Shown here: positions 11,733-23,095 of the stretch, piece by piece
Numbering within the stretch: the stretch's first letter is position 1
Layout: each line of letters starts with the position of its first letter
Assembly: GCF_950023065.1 (NCBI RefSeq)
Contig: NC_088677.1
Location: forward strand, 67,667,469 to 67,731,468
Origin: Planococcus citri
Taxonomy: Eukaryota; Arthropoda; Insecta; Hemiptera; Pseudococcidae
Direction: 5' to 3'
Length of the DNA stretch: 64,000 nt
Translations under genes and position numbers: made by a program
The notes under the pieces: generated by a model
The model's database searches: none
Told to the model about the DNA's origin: nothing
What the model saw: the letters and a program-made list of their open reading frames with translations, nothing else

Positions 11733-13187
11733 CAACACCTCCTATAATAAAAGGCCTGGGCGCTGTTGGAAAACACGATGTGGTCACACTGTACCGTAGG
11801 CCAACGGTTATCATTCAATTCATTTGAAATGTATTGATTGTCATATAAAATTTGTTTAATTTTAATGAAAATTTAGCAAATTATGGGTTAATTTAGAAAA
11901 AATTGTTCATCAATTTTGTTGAATATTGTGTTATTTTACTAGTAAAGTATCCCAGTGGAGTGTTGTGCGTCTGTTGTGAACGTAAATTACACTGAAAATA
12001 TGAAAGAACCAGTGATTGATTTTTGGATGATAAACGTTTCACATTACTGAATAAAATTTCGCGAATTATGATTTAATTTTTAAAAAATGGCTTCATATTC
12101 ACACTACATCGTGTTATTTAACTCGTGAATTGTGTCACTCAAGTGCTGTGGGTTTGTTTTCGAGATAATTATGCTGACAGAAAATACCAATGATCTGATT
12201 TCTACCTCCGGAGCTTTGAATATCTATCTAAATTCAAATGGTTGAATTTCCTACAGAGAATGATGAAAACATAGACCAAATGGAATATAATATCCAAGTA
12301 AGTGTTCATTACCACTCATATTATTTAAAATAATCACTCCAAAGTATAAACAATTTCCCACACTCATTCATCACGTACAAAAAGTAATTTCTTCAGGTTT
12401 GCAAATGAATTTCAGCTGAAATAATATGTAATTATTTCATAAGGTTTTGTTTCGTTGGTTATGGAATTTTAAATCAAAAGGGTTAATTTACCTTTTTTGG
12501 AAGAATTTTGTTTTGATATATAATCATATTTTTCAGAATGTTCTTGTAGTTGATAACATGTTTCATGAAACTTTGAGAACACTACACTACAGTCAATAGT
12601 GATGAAAATATGATGTTTTTTGGTGTTATTAAGTATTTTGCATTAATTGATCTTCATTGGCATTTCTTTCAGGTGAATAATCATCATTTCTTATGAATTT
12701 ATGATCCGAAGATATGAAATTGTAGCTCACATTTGATGAAGTATTCAAGATGTTGATTCTGATGGATGTTTTTATAACTTACAAATGCAATGGATTACAC
12801 AGGAAGATGAGTTCGAAAATATTTATCGAGTATGTTTACCAAATATTCTGTATATTTTTAAGCTGTGAATAGTTTTTTAGTTTTATATCACGAAAGATAT
12901 GTTTGTTTTTTCACATCAGTGATCTTGTTTTTAGATCTTGATGATTATACCAGTATGTTACCCACTGAAATACTCCGTTCTGTGATATTTAGGATACTTT
13001 TTAAATATTTTTAATGTCTAGTGTACAAAAAATTATGGTAATCGAAATAAAATCATAATTTTAGTGGTATTTTCATTTAAAATGTTTGAATTTGTATACT
13101 AAACGTATTGTACTGTAGTACATTGGTCGGCCTACAGTCGTGACGTCACGAAACCAGCGCCCAGGCCTTTTATTATAGGAGGTGTTG
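11733..13187. mobile_element. 1.45-kb DNA transposon with 33-bp perfect inverted repeats
   Basis: The left terminus at 11733-11765 (starting CAACACCTCC) is the exact reverse complement of 13155-13187. Both sides are flanked by CTTTTCT, at 11726-11732 and 13188-13194, a 7-bp target duplication. Inside the ends the similarity continues imperfectly, including shared GTAGGCC. The right subterminal region holds CGTGACGTCACG, a perfect palindrome, at 13139-13150. No frame of 60 codons exists inside, so it is non-autonomous or decayed. The CA terminus and 7-8-bp duplication would suit a P-like or hAT-like element; the superfamily is not settled. Confidence 0.88.
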
Positions 13188-13199
13188 CTTTTCTACAGC

Positions 13200-13970
13200 T
13201 ATAACCGTTATTACATCTAGGTAGTGCATAAGTGAATCAACCATGTCACAGTAATGAGAATTTTTGAAACTCTCACTGCTTCAAAATAATAATTGTTTTT
13301 CAGTGTTTTCATATTTTCCAAATTACAATAGGTATTTCAGAATAATTTATAAGCTTGTATTGCTTCTAAATTGAGAAATTTCTAGTTGTTTTTCATAGTT
13401 TGCATTGTTTTAAAATTTACAAAATTTCAAATCAATTTCCCGAATTCCCCATCGCTACAATTTCATAAAGTTTTCAATAAATTTTCAGAATTTTGCATTG
13501 CTGCTGAGTTAGGAAATTTGCAATCAATTTTTAGAATTCACATTGCCTCTAAATAGTCAAATTTTGAATAATTTTTCAGAATTCTTATTGTCTTTAAATT
13601 AAAAAATTTCAAATTCAATTTTCAAGTTCATGTTGTCCACAAATTGTAAAACGTTTACTCAATTTTTGGAATTTACATTGCCTCCAATTTTTCAGAATTC
13701 TCATCTTGTTCATAAATATTACAATACTTATTTCATATAATTTTCAAGTTCACATTATCTGCAACTTACAGAACTTTTAATCAATTTTTGGAATTCTCAG
13801 CGTCTCTAAATACAAATTTTCATATTATTTTTTTTAGAATTTCCATTGTCTTCAAATTTATAAATTTTCAAACCAACTTTCAGAACTTGCTTTTTATTCT
13901 AAATTAAGAATTAAATCTTATAAAATATGTTAAGAATTTGAATTGCCTCTAAATTACACGAAAAAAATAT
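13200..13970. repeat. Degenerate tandem array, unit about 55-65 bp
   Basis: Diverged copies of a phrase like TTTTCAGAATTCACATTGCC TCTAAATT recur about a dozen times (near 13300, 13365, 13485, 13545, 13580, 13680, 13830). It begins right after the target duplication of the preceding transposon. There is no coding potential. Confidence 0.6.
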
Positions 13971-13999
13971 GGGTAATTTTTACAAAAAAATTTAACTTA

Positions 14000-14340
14000 G
14001 GTAATACTGGTATTTAGCACAATTAAGTACCAGATCCCATTCAATAATGTTTACTGTAATCGTATAGTAAAAATTATAATTTTAATAAATTTTGCTATAG
14101 GTACCAATAGTAAAAATCATTTTGTTTTAATAATTTTTACTAAATCATGATAATAAAAATTTCATGTTTCAATCGTACAAAAATTGGTTTAATTACTCAT
14201 TTTGAAGTAATTTTTAAATTATAAGTAAAAAGTTAAAAATTATTTATGTCAAGGTAATTCTTACTTTACTTATGGCTATAGGTAGACAAAAAATTAATGA
14301 AATGAATCTTTAGTTAGCAAATGATATCATAATTCATAAA
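14000..14340. other. AT-rich DNA with short imperfect inverted TAAAAATTA repeats
   Basis: TAGTAAAAATTATAATTTTAATAAAT-like strings recur in both orientations. No gene or defined element ends can be recognised. Confidence 0.3.
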
Positions 14341-14449
14341 CTCAATTTCAGCATTATTTTTGCCCCATTATCATGTACTACATAGGTAGTAACTCCAAAG
14401 CATTTACCTATCCAATTTTCCTACGAAAAATCTGTCACCTACCTACTTA

Positions 14450-14523
14450 CCTCACGGGGATTCGAACCTGGGTCCCTGAATTTCCTATTCCTACCTACAT
14501 GCCCTATCCACTCAGCCACCAAT
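14450..14523 (-). mobile_element. tRNA-derived SINE head
   Basis: Read on the minus strand this contains a box A-like TGGCTGAGTGGATAGGGC and, about 45 bases later, a perfect box B GGTTCGAATCC. The arms do not form a proper T stem or acceptor stem, so it is not a working tRNA gene. This is the promoter head of a tRNA-derived short interspersed element, serine/leucine-like by its D-arm. The tail was not delimited. Confidence 0.65.
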
Positions 14524-14599
14524 TCACTACGAGGGTTAGGGCATTAAAATAATATATTTGTTTGGTAAACGCCCCACCAAACCACTCCCACTTGGAATT

Positions 14600-14700
14600 T
14601 ACAGCTAATAGACCGGGGGTGTAACAGGGTACAATGAAACACAGCTGGTGATGGAATAGACTGGGGGTATAGCAGGGTACAATGAGCGGCAGGTGTTCTA
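14600..14700. repeat. Short tandem duplication
   Basis: The phrase AATAGACYGGGGGT-TAnCAGGGTACAATGA occurs twice, near 14608 and 14654, with a few differences, giving two units of about 46 bp. Confidence 0.6.
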
Positions 14701-14954
14701 CAAGTCCCCTTTTCCCTTTTTTAGGATTTAATGCATTAAAATAATGAACTAAAATTGCAATTACTCAGCAATTACCCATCCGAATTGAATGAAAATAAAT
14801 CTATACCCTCCGCCTTAATGATTCTCAAATGGTGTCCAATAGGTACAAAAAACGGTTGGATAGCTTAAGAGAACATTCATTGCAATTGAAATTTCAATTT
14901 CTCAAAGCGAAACCAATAGTGTGCTACGCACACTAAAAAAGCATTCGCGGAGGC

Positions 14955-15240
14955 TCATCCCTTGCCCCCCAAAATGAGCTCACTCAATCATACGAGGTAT
15001 TAAAAGATATATTTTCGAACCGCTGATCACGATTTTGGTAATACATATATTTTAGCCTCAAGCCCAAATGGGACTCAAGAGAAGGAGGTGCAGAACTCCA
15101 AAAATGGTTCGAGGACCATCAAAATGAACGTTTTTGAAGCTCCTGAGAACAAATTTGATATTATTTCGGCGTTAACTGTAAAAAGGGCTTCTGAGAGGGG
15201 GGGGTCCCAAAATATAAAATGGACCTTAGGAATTTGTCAA
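14955..15240. repeat. Separated unit of the 10.7-kb tandem array
   Basis: It shares TCAAAATGAGCT, GAACCGCTGATCACGATTTTGG and TTTGATATTATTTCGGCG-type phrases with 10690-11245. The intervening block carries the transposons, so the array was split by insertions or was dispersed. Confidence 0.65.
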
Positions 15241-15599
15241 GATTCGAAACTCGAAATGAAATAAAACAACACAAAACGAAAATCGTTTTAAATTTAACGG
15301 CAAAAAAATCAATACAGACTTAATTCATAATTCTACAACACGTTGACCAATCTGGAGTAAAAAAACACTGCCAGCCGCTCGACTGTGAAAAACCATGATT
15401 GGTCATTACAAAAGTACACGAATAATGATAACATGTGATACAAATTTTCAACAAAAAAACACACAAACAGAAATGATACAACATCAACAGGACATACATA
15501 AAAAGTAACTGGGGGAGGGGAGGGGGGTTCAATCATCGTAAAACAACGTGAACGTGAATGATGGGCAATTTTGCTCGTCATTTGTCTTATTACCATTGA

Positions 15600-16150
15600 A
15601 GTAGGACAACAACGTTTTCATTGATTTGTACAAAAATTGCTTCTGACTAAGGGGACTTTCACAATTAGCCCTTCAAGTGTAAAATTTACAACACGCTGAA
15701 GTCAGCGTAGGAATAAAAGTAACACTCGCACAAAGTGATAACAGACCGCCTGAAAGGCGCGGCGCCAGCCTACATCCCATTTGATAAGCCGATCCTGTAA
15801 AAACCCTGGTCAGCACGTGTACCGCCGGGAAGCAGTAAGCAAGTAGACGGCGCACGGATTTCTACCCTAACCTCGCCTTTCGACCACAAGGGCAGTCCGA
15901 GCTCTGTCGACTCGGAGGTCCATACGCACCAACCTCTGGCCCGTACCAGTATTGAGGCGCCGAGCAAGCCCCCTACATATTTTTCTTGCGGACTTGTCTC
16001 GAATCTTATTCTTACCCCATATGCCAATTTTGAAGTTTTTGCCAACTTTGCGCACACTTCACGATGGTGACTTCCCCTTTCCTCTGATACCACATTTGAC
16101 CCCCTTCGACTCCCCCCGACCCCCCACAGTTTTTCCTCATTTCTGAAAAT
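15600..16150. other. GC-richer segment of unknown origin
   Basis: This stretch is clearly less AT-rich than its surroundings. Minus-strand frames at 15673-15855, 15770-16093 and 15867-16055 overlap in different frames. None shows a recognisable domain and no splice structure is convincing. It may be the untranslated part of an old element. Confidence 0.3.
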
Positions 16151-17071
16151 TTTGCAAAATGGGCTTACGGCGTTTTGATATCCAGCTCCTCATTTGTGAA
16201 CTTTGATGATGAAAATTTTCTAATGTGGTTCTCGGGGTACTATATAACTGGTCTCAGGGACCTCAGAGTGAAAAAAAATTAAACGCTTCCGTTCATATTT
16301 GCATGATTTGTAATTGGTACCTCCTCAAAAACTGTCTTTTTTTAGACCTTATTTCAAATAGGAATTAGGGAAATGAAAATTACTTTTTTTCAAAACTGAA
16401 CACCTTGAAGTGAAAAGGAAGCTTCAAGGATTATTATAAAAAAATATATATATCAAAATTGGGTCATAATGTCATAAATGATGTCTTGGTGATTAATCGT
16501 AAAAAAGGGGTCCATAACTGGTAGTTTACCTTATACAATGAAGTTGTAAATTTCGAAAATCGCAGTTGAGAATAGAATTTTCTTTTAAAAATACGAAAAT
16601 TAATAGTGTTTTAAAAATTAAAAAAAATCTTCCATCATTTTTCCACAATTAGGTCAATAAATTATTATATACAGTGGAAATCGCTTATAATGAGATCGGT
16701 TGGTACAAGATTTCGGATACAATGAGCAAAATGCTCGGTCTCGAGCACAACGCCATTTAAACATGTACAATATGGTACCTGTTAGAACGAGCTCATTTAT
16801 AACGAGGAATCCGGATAGTACGAGCTGAAATTTTTGAAATTTGGTTCGTTTTATTGTTTTTTCTTTCCCTTATAACGAGAGTTCATGCAGAAAACATTCT
16901 TTAAATCCCTAATTTCAGCTTCATAATATGTTAATTTGGTAAAATTTTGAAATTCAGACAGATTTTGTGGCATTTTTTGAAGAACAAAACTTTCTAAAAA
17001 ACTGCTGGAGGCTCTAGAACTGCTCAAAACGATTCGAAACTATTTCCAATCAATTTGACAAGTCAAAAATA

Positions 17072-18029
17072 CAGGGTGTTCCAGAATAACCTTTCACATT
17101 TTGGTAACCACTGATCTGTGTTCAAGAGGAGCTAGGGGAATGGTAAAGGCGGTTCTAGGTAGCCAAAGCATGCCGAATTATGTTTCAATAGTTATTTTTT
17201 GCCCTGGAGAAGTAGATGGCTGCACAGTGTACTTTTACTGTGAGGTCCTTTTTTAAAAATAAAGACTCCCGGACCCCTTTACTTTACTCATCAGTAACAA
17301 AGCTCATTTTTAACTAAACAGTGAAGTGAATATACAGAATGTGCGCTTCAAGTGTACAGAGAATCAGTTGATAATACTCGAGAAACCTCTACACTCCGCC
17401 AAGTTGACTGTTTGGTTGGGCGTGGCTAAGTTTGGTGTAGTGGGACCATGTGTGTTTAATGAAACAGTAACGGTGAGGGGTAAGGCAAAATGTTGAACGA
17501 GTTTCTTGTTCCTGAACTGAAAGGCAGACGATTATATAGTGTATGTATAGTTACTTACTTGGTTACAACATGTTGGAGCTACCTATCATTCAGAGACCAA
17601 CACAATATGTTTAGCGCGTGAGCACTTCGGTCATTGAATAATTTCGTTGAACACAGAAATTTAATGGCTACCTCGATCCCCTGATTTTTCCGCCTATGAT
17701 TTTTTTTATGGAGTTACCTCAAGTTAAAAGTGTATCAGGATGAATCTAGGACTCTAAAACATCTTCTAGGTGATATTAATCGTGAGTTGAGACTGATTGG
17801 AAGAGAAGTGTTCAATAATTCGAAAAAATGTTTGGTTGAATGTGTCAAAAATGATGGAAAATATCTCGATGGAAAAATTTTTAAAACTTTATTTTTAATG
17901 GAAACTCAAATATATGGTCTAAAAACGGCATGTTTCTACTTCATTTTGGTTGTAAAAGAATTTTTGTAAACATTTTTCTCTCAGAGTAATAAGAAAAACA
18001 AATGTGAAAGGTTATTCTGGAACACCCTG
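17072..18029 (+). mobile_element. Mariner-like element nested in the pogo-type element
   Basis: The left end CAGGGTGTTCCAGAATAACC and following bases to 17100 are a perfect 29-bp inverted repeat of 18001-18029. TA flanks both ends (17070-17071 and 18030-18031). The interior carries remains of a transposase in the plus orientation. It inserted into the older pogo-type element, so the relative order of the two events can be read directly. Confidence 0.9.
17401..17969 (+). pseudogene. Decayed mariner-like transposase
   Basis: The piece from 17401 reads KLTVWLGVAKFGVVGP, matching the transposase core strand that precedes the second catalytic Asp region in this group. After a frame change MLNEFLVPEL follows (near 17490-17519). 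After further breaks WLPRSPDFSAYDFFLWSYLK (17664-17723) appears, the well-known xPPRSPDLTPxDFFLWG block that carries the last catalytic acidic residue. That frame then runs to the stop at 17969. The N-terminal helix-turn-helix part is missing. Frameshifts and deletions mean it is not functional. Confidence 0.75.
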
Positions 18030-19055
18030 TAGTAGTAAAATTGGCAAATTTTTTTGCTACATGTGTTACGAGCATCATTTATAACAAGAAGCTCTTTATA
18101 TCCAGTTATTACAAGATACTCGTTATAAATGCAAAAGCAAAACCTTTTAGTATACGAGAGACCGGATACAACGAGCAAAATGTCCAGTCCCTTGAACCTC
18201 GTTGTAAGCGATTTCCACTGTATTTAGATAGGTAACATTAACTAAGAAGAGGTTGAGAGCTTGAGATTGAGACTAACAAATTGAAGAGAAAAACGTTAAA
18301 TGATAATGAATGCGGAGAAAAAATCATTAAAGAAAGATGATAAATGAGAAAATTATATCAAATAAGATAGGTACCTACTTATTCCATGCACGAGTTAAAA
18401 TTTGTAATTTAAAAAAATTCCAATCACACTTGCTACAATTTCTGCAGTTTAATTTCATGTTTTTATGCATCAATCAAGAACTTTTACAAAATCATGCATA
18501 GTTTTCCATGCGAATACGTCAAGTACATTTCATACATTCGATAATCACGTGATGACAAGTCTCTCTCTCTCAAATGGTATAGGTAAATTTTGTTTCAAAG
18601 TCAAGTTTAAAACAAACATAATAACATTATAATAAAATTGGGTAGGTCTAGGTATGTAGGTAAGCTAGTAAGCATGCCTATCGACACATCCTTGTAAGTT
18701 CGAGAAAACTAAATTGAAAAAAAATGTGAACTATGTAAATCAGGTTGCTCTTCATTCGGATATAATCACGCGCCGAGTTTTTTTTTCCATTTCCAAAAAT
18801 AAAATTTTTCCATGAAATTACCACCACTTTAATACAACGTTAGGCAAATACGTCACTAGATATGCGACACATTGTAACCTTTTGGACCGGTTTCATAGTT
18901 CTTAGAACTCAGTATCTATTTAGTAGGTACTTAACTCACCTATCAATAATTATAATACATAGAATATGTCGCAGATGTGATTTTGTTCTCGGTAGTTAGT
19001 TATTCGAACAGAGTCGTTGGTGATCTTGATCATTTTTCAATCTAAGAAATTCAAG

Positions 19056-20197
19056 ATGAAGGTAATCGCGTGCTTTTTTGTATGGACGTTGGTAATGTCA
19101 ATGGTTTTGGTGAGTTCAATCGTCACTTTTTTTTAAAAATTAAATCAAATTTCTGTTCTTAAGAAAAAAAAGCTTTCATATTGCTTGTGATTTAGGCCAA
19201 TGATAATGCGGTTGTACAGAAGAAGAAACAATTTTCTGATGAATGTAAAAAAGAACTGAAAACTAGCGATGGTGAGTTTACAACTGTTTATTAATTCATC
19301 ATGAAATTTTGGAATGTTTGAATTTTTGAAGACTAATTGACTGGTTTTCAAGAAAGTTATTAGTGTGTTGATATTTTAACAAAGCGAGGACCAAGTCGTT
19401 TTTGCCCTTAATTTTCACAATAAATAATTTCTTCAAACCAACTCACCGATCCATTAATCACAAATGAAATTTAAGATGGAAAATATTGATACCCCATTTT
19501 GTATTTTCAGCTGATTATGGTATCTTGGCCAAAGCTGAAGTACCTGCCAACGAAGCTCAAAAAGTAAATTATCCATGCCTATAATACAATTTTGCTCAAG
19601 AAGGTAATACAATTTTTAATTAATAAAAAATTCATTTTTTTTCAGTGTTTGCTAGAATGCATCTACAAAAAGTTTGGACTGGTAAGCACAGATTTTTTAT
19701 TCAGCTACCTATTTACTAATAACTTTACTGAATAATTTTTTTCTTGTAAAATTTATTTTTAATCTCAATGCACTTTTTTTTACCAGATTAATAAAAATGG
19801 CAAAGTGGACGCTGTAGCTGCAGAAAAATTGGCCGAATTGAGATTCGAAAAAGATAAGGAGCATTTGACCAAAGCTAAAGAAGTCATTAAAAAATGTCAA
19901 ACTGATGGTAAATATCAAAACGATTCAATTCATTAAATTTTATCGAAGAAAAAAAATAAAAACGAGAATCTGTACCTATCAATTGATGGTAATTTTGTTT
20001 TACGCAGCTGACAAAGCATCTACTACTGAAAAATGTGTCCTCGGGAAAGTCATCAGAAACTGTATTATAAAATATGGTCAAAACGTAAGGTTCAATTTTA
20101 CTTGATTTATTAATATAACAATGATTGAGAGATAATTTTTCATCAATTTATCGTATTATATTTTCTGCAGACTGCTTTCTTGTTCAAAAAAGCCTAA
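19056..20197 (+). CDS. Odorant-binding protein, classical six-cysteine type, seven exons
   Basis: Exons are 19056-19109, 19196-19271, 19511-19563, 19646-19681, 19787-19907, 20008-20084 and 20171-20197, all with GT/AG borders and phases that join cleanly to 147 codons ending TAA. The first exon encodes a signal peptide (MKVIACFFVWTLVMSMVL). The mature part has six cysteines with spacing C-x26-C-x3-C-x43-C-x12-C-x8-C; the x3 and x8 gaps are the signature of the insect PBP/GOBP family. The product is a small secreted carrier that binds hydrophobic ligands in sensillar lymph or other fluids, held by three disulphides. It is Lys-rich. The start is supported by the signal peptide. Which ligand or tissue is involved cannot be told. 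It stands alone here between transposons. Confidence 0.93.
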
Positions 20198-20480
20198 GGT
20201 AATCTCAGATGGATTGACAATTTAAAGGAATGGAAGAATTATTTATAAACTCGAATAGGCCTATTTAATATTAAAATTAGCATTAACTTATTGTTTCATT
20301 CTTGGACTTTTTTTTTTAAATTTAGTTTGTAGTACATATTGATGCCGGTTTATTGATTATCGATGCTTTACTTAGTAGGTAAGCTGATTTTGTTTTGATT
20401 CCATACGAGTATTTTTCGTCATTTTACGTGGAATCAATCTCAGGTAGATAATGCCACAGTAACATTGATAATATTTTTCT

Positions 20481-20490
20481 AATAAATAAA
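20481..20490 (+). terminator. Poly(A) signal of the odorant-binding protein gene
   Basis: Two overlapping AATAAA hexamers lie about 285 bp after the stop codon and are the first good signals downstream. Confidence 0.6.
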
Positions 20491-20556
20491 ATATTGCATT
20501 GCAACAATATTATTATTTTTTTTTAATTTTCAAAGATGTGCTTGAAAACCCAAATA

Positions 20557-22748
20557 GTCCGGCATATGACAATAGGAGTAATTGCACCCCCCGCCGATCC
20601 TCCGGGACAACTTTTTTCTTAAAGGGGACATCCTAAGGAACATTTTAAAGCAAACTTGCCAAAAAAAAAGTTGGCCTTACTTACAAAATGGCGGCCATTT
20701 TGATTGACAGGTCCGCCGGAATCGCAGATTTTGCGTTTTAACATAGGACTTGCACGAACTTTTTCAAACTTTACAAAGGTAGATCGAAAGATCATACAAA
20801 AATTTATCACCTGTCAAAATTTCAATAAGTTCATTTTTTATTTATTATAATATTAATTTTGGATGACCAATACGATTAACACATAGAAATTTAACTTCAT
20901 TAATTTTTCTTTTAATCATAATTCACATTAAACGTAATATTCTTTTTAATACTTTTTTTAATAAAATAATATGAATATCAGGAATAAAAATAATAAAGTT
21001 TAGTGTAATGAAATTTTGATTAATTAAAGGTGGGTAAAGAGACCTGTATTAATATTATTTGATAATATTATATTTAATATTATTAAAATAAGTGAAGGTA
21101 CTAATAATCAAAATCTAAAATTATTTAATCGTGGAAAAATTAAATCTGAAGATATTAATATTAATGGTAAAAGGAAAATCGAATTTAGGTCAAAAATGGG
21201 GGAAAAAATTAAAATGTTACCAAATTGACCAAGAAAGCTGAAATTTGGGATATACCCTATTTTCGACATGCCAAATCTATTGAAAACGGTTTCAACCCGT
21301 TTTGAGCAGTTCTGGAGCCTCCAGCAGATTTTTGAAACTCGAAATTCCCACAAAATTCCATCAAATTGGAGTTGTAAAGCTAAAATTTATTCTAAAAACT
21401 GATTTCAATACGCTACGAAGTACTGCAGGTGAATTTCAAGTCGTTTTGGATCCTCCAGCGACTTTTTGAAAATTACTGGAGCCTCCAGCAGATTTTTGGA
21501 ACTTAAAATTTCCTCAAAATTTCATCAAATGGAGATGGAAAGCTGAAATCTATTCTACACTCCAATTTTAACACCCTTGAAGACGACTTCAGGTGGGTTC
21601 AAGTAATTTTAGGGCCTCCAGCGACTTTTTGTGAATATTACTGGAGCCTCCAGCAGATTTTTGAAAGTTTAAATTTTCACAAAATTTCATCAAATGGAGA
21701 TGGAAAGCTGAAATTTACTCTACAGTCCAATTTTAACACCCTCTGAAGACGACTTCAGGTGGGTTCAAGTCATTTTAGGGCCTCCAGTGATTTTTTTGAA
21801 AATTACTGGAGCCTCCAATAGATTTTTGAAACTTCAAATTTCCCCAACATTAATTTATCAAATAGAGTTGGCAATCTGAAATTTACTTCGCAGACTACAT
21901 GGTGGTTTCAAATGATTTTGAAGCTTCCAGCTACTTTTAGGTAATTTCAATTTTACAAAAAAACGTCATACAACCTTTCAAAAAGTTGCTGGAGGCTCCA
22001 AAACGACTTGAAATTCACCAGCAATCAACTTCGTGGCGTATTGAAATTAGTTTGCAGAAAGAATTTCGACTCTCCATCTTAGTTTGATGAAATTTTGGGA
22101 AAATTTCATGTTTCAAAAATCTACTGGAGGCTCCAGTAATTTTCAAAAAGTTGCTGGAGGATCCAAAACGACTTGAAATTCACCTGCAGTACTTCGTAGC
22201 GTATTGAAATTAGTTTTTAGAATAAATTTTAGCTTTACAACTCCAATTTGATGGAATTTTGTGGGAATTTCGAGTTTCAAAAATCTGCTGGAGGCTCCAG
22301 AACTGCTCAAAATGGGTTGAAACCGTTTCCAATCGATTTGGCATGTCGAAAATAGAGTATATCCCAAATTTCAGCTTTCTTGGTCAATTTGGTAAAATTT
22401 TAATTTTTTCCCCCATTTTTGACCTAAATTCGATTTTCAAAAATTCACCAAAAATCGAAAAATGCACTTTAGTACTTGAAATTTTGACAGGTGATGAATT
22501 TTTGTATGATCTTTCGATCTACCTTTGTAAAGTTTGAAAAAGTTCGTGCAAGTCCTATGTTAAAACGCAAAATCTGCGATTCCGGCGGACCTGTCAATCA
22601 AAATGGCCACCATTTTGTAAGTACGGCCAACTTTTTTTTTGGCAAGTTTGCTTTAAAATGCTCCTTAGGATGTCCCCTTTAAGAAAAAAGTTGTCCCGGA
22701 GGATCGGCGGGGGGGGGGTGCAATTACTCCTATTGTCATATGCCGGAC
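20557..22748. mobile_element. 2.2-kb fold-back element with very long inverted arms
   Basis: The left end GTCCGGCATATGACAATAGG (from 20557) pairs with the right end at 22748, and TA flanks both. Arm 20557-20825 is nearly the reverse complement of 22476-22748, and 21175-21480 of about 22136-22438. Each arm therefore gives the same 63-codon frame on opposite strands (20619-20810 minus, 22491-22682 plus); these are repeat shadows. The centre holds several diverged copies of CTGGAGCCTCCAGCAGATTT in both orientations. No transposase is seen. The left arm carries a mitochondrial insert at 20826-21174. Confidence 0.88.
20826..21174 (-). pseudogene. Nuclear copy of a mitochondrial COX1 fragment (NUMT)
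   Basis: Read on the minus strand with the invertebrate mitochondrial code, the part from about 21172 to 21058 gives PLMLMSSDLIFPRLNNFSFW and then LLVPSLILMMLNMMLSN, followed by NTG. This is the conserved PRLNN-SFWLLxPS-(L/M)-NTGW block of cytochrome c oxidase subunit I, the DNA-barcode region. TGA at 21110-21108 reads as Trp and AGA just upstream as Ser, as expected for insect mtDNA. Farther on, LYPPL (near 21045) and an SLHIAG-like remnant remain, with small deletions and frameshifts. It is a dead copy. It replaces 37 bp that are present in the partner arm (22439-22475), which fixes both borders. Confidence 0.88.
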
Positions 22749-22749
22749 T

Positions 22750-23095
22750 AAAACTTACCAACTGAACAATCAATCCATGAAAGAACGACCGAGCAGAGCT
22801 ATTCAGTAGGTACATTGATCAATGACCATATAGACTAAAGCATAAAGTACTGGAAGCTTTGAGCTTTGATGACAGTGTCGATTCTCAATCATCTATCTTC
22901 CTATTTCGAAGTCCACCATTCAACACTCTGAAAAAATTACAATAATTAGTACGTAGTACGTAGACGTACACAGTATCCTCGCCGCTTCGTCGGGCATTCT
23001 CTGTCTTTTATCCACTGCTGAATTCTATGGGAAATTGACGATATCACAACGTTCACCGAGCTAACCGAAGTACAAGCGCAGTTCACCGTCATACT
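22750..23095. other. Intergenic DNA, no feature recognised
   Basis: Moderately GC-richer sequence with no supported frame, splice signals or inverted ends. Confidence 0.3.

Larger units (their letters stand above)
16672..18220. mobile_element. Pogo/Tc1-type element interrupted by a second element
   Basis: The left end CAGTGGAAATCGCTTATAA (from 16672) pairs with the right end TTGTAAGCGATTTCCACTG (to 18220). TA dinucleotides flank both ends (16670-16671, 18221-18222). CAGTGGAA termini with TA duplication are typical of the pogo/Tigger branch of Tc1/mariner. Without the inner insertion it is only about 590 bp and encodes nothing, so it is a MITE. Internal DNA near 16990-17060 resembles part of the fold-back element at 22290-22340. 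Confidence 0.85.

Noticed and set aside
14450..14523. A working tRNA gene
   Set aside because: Box A and box B are good, but the T stem and acceptor stem do not pair; the better reading is a SINE head.
15770..16093. 107-codon minus-strand frame in a GC-richer patch
   Set aside because: Two other frames overlap it, no domain or splice context is recognisable, and flanks look like old repeats.
20619..20810. Small gene duplicated on opposite strands with 22491-22682
   Set aside because: The two frames are the inverted arms of one fold-back element.
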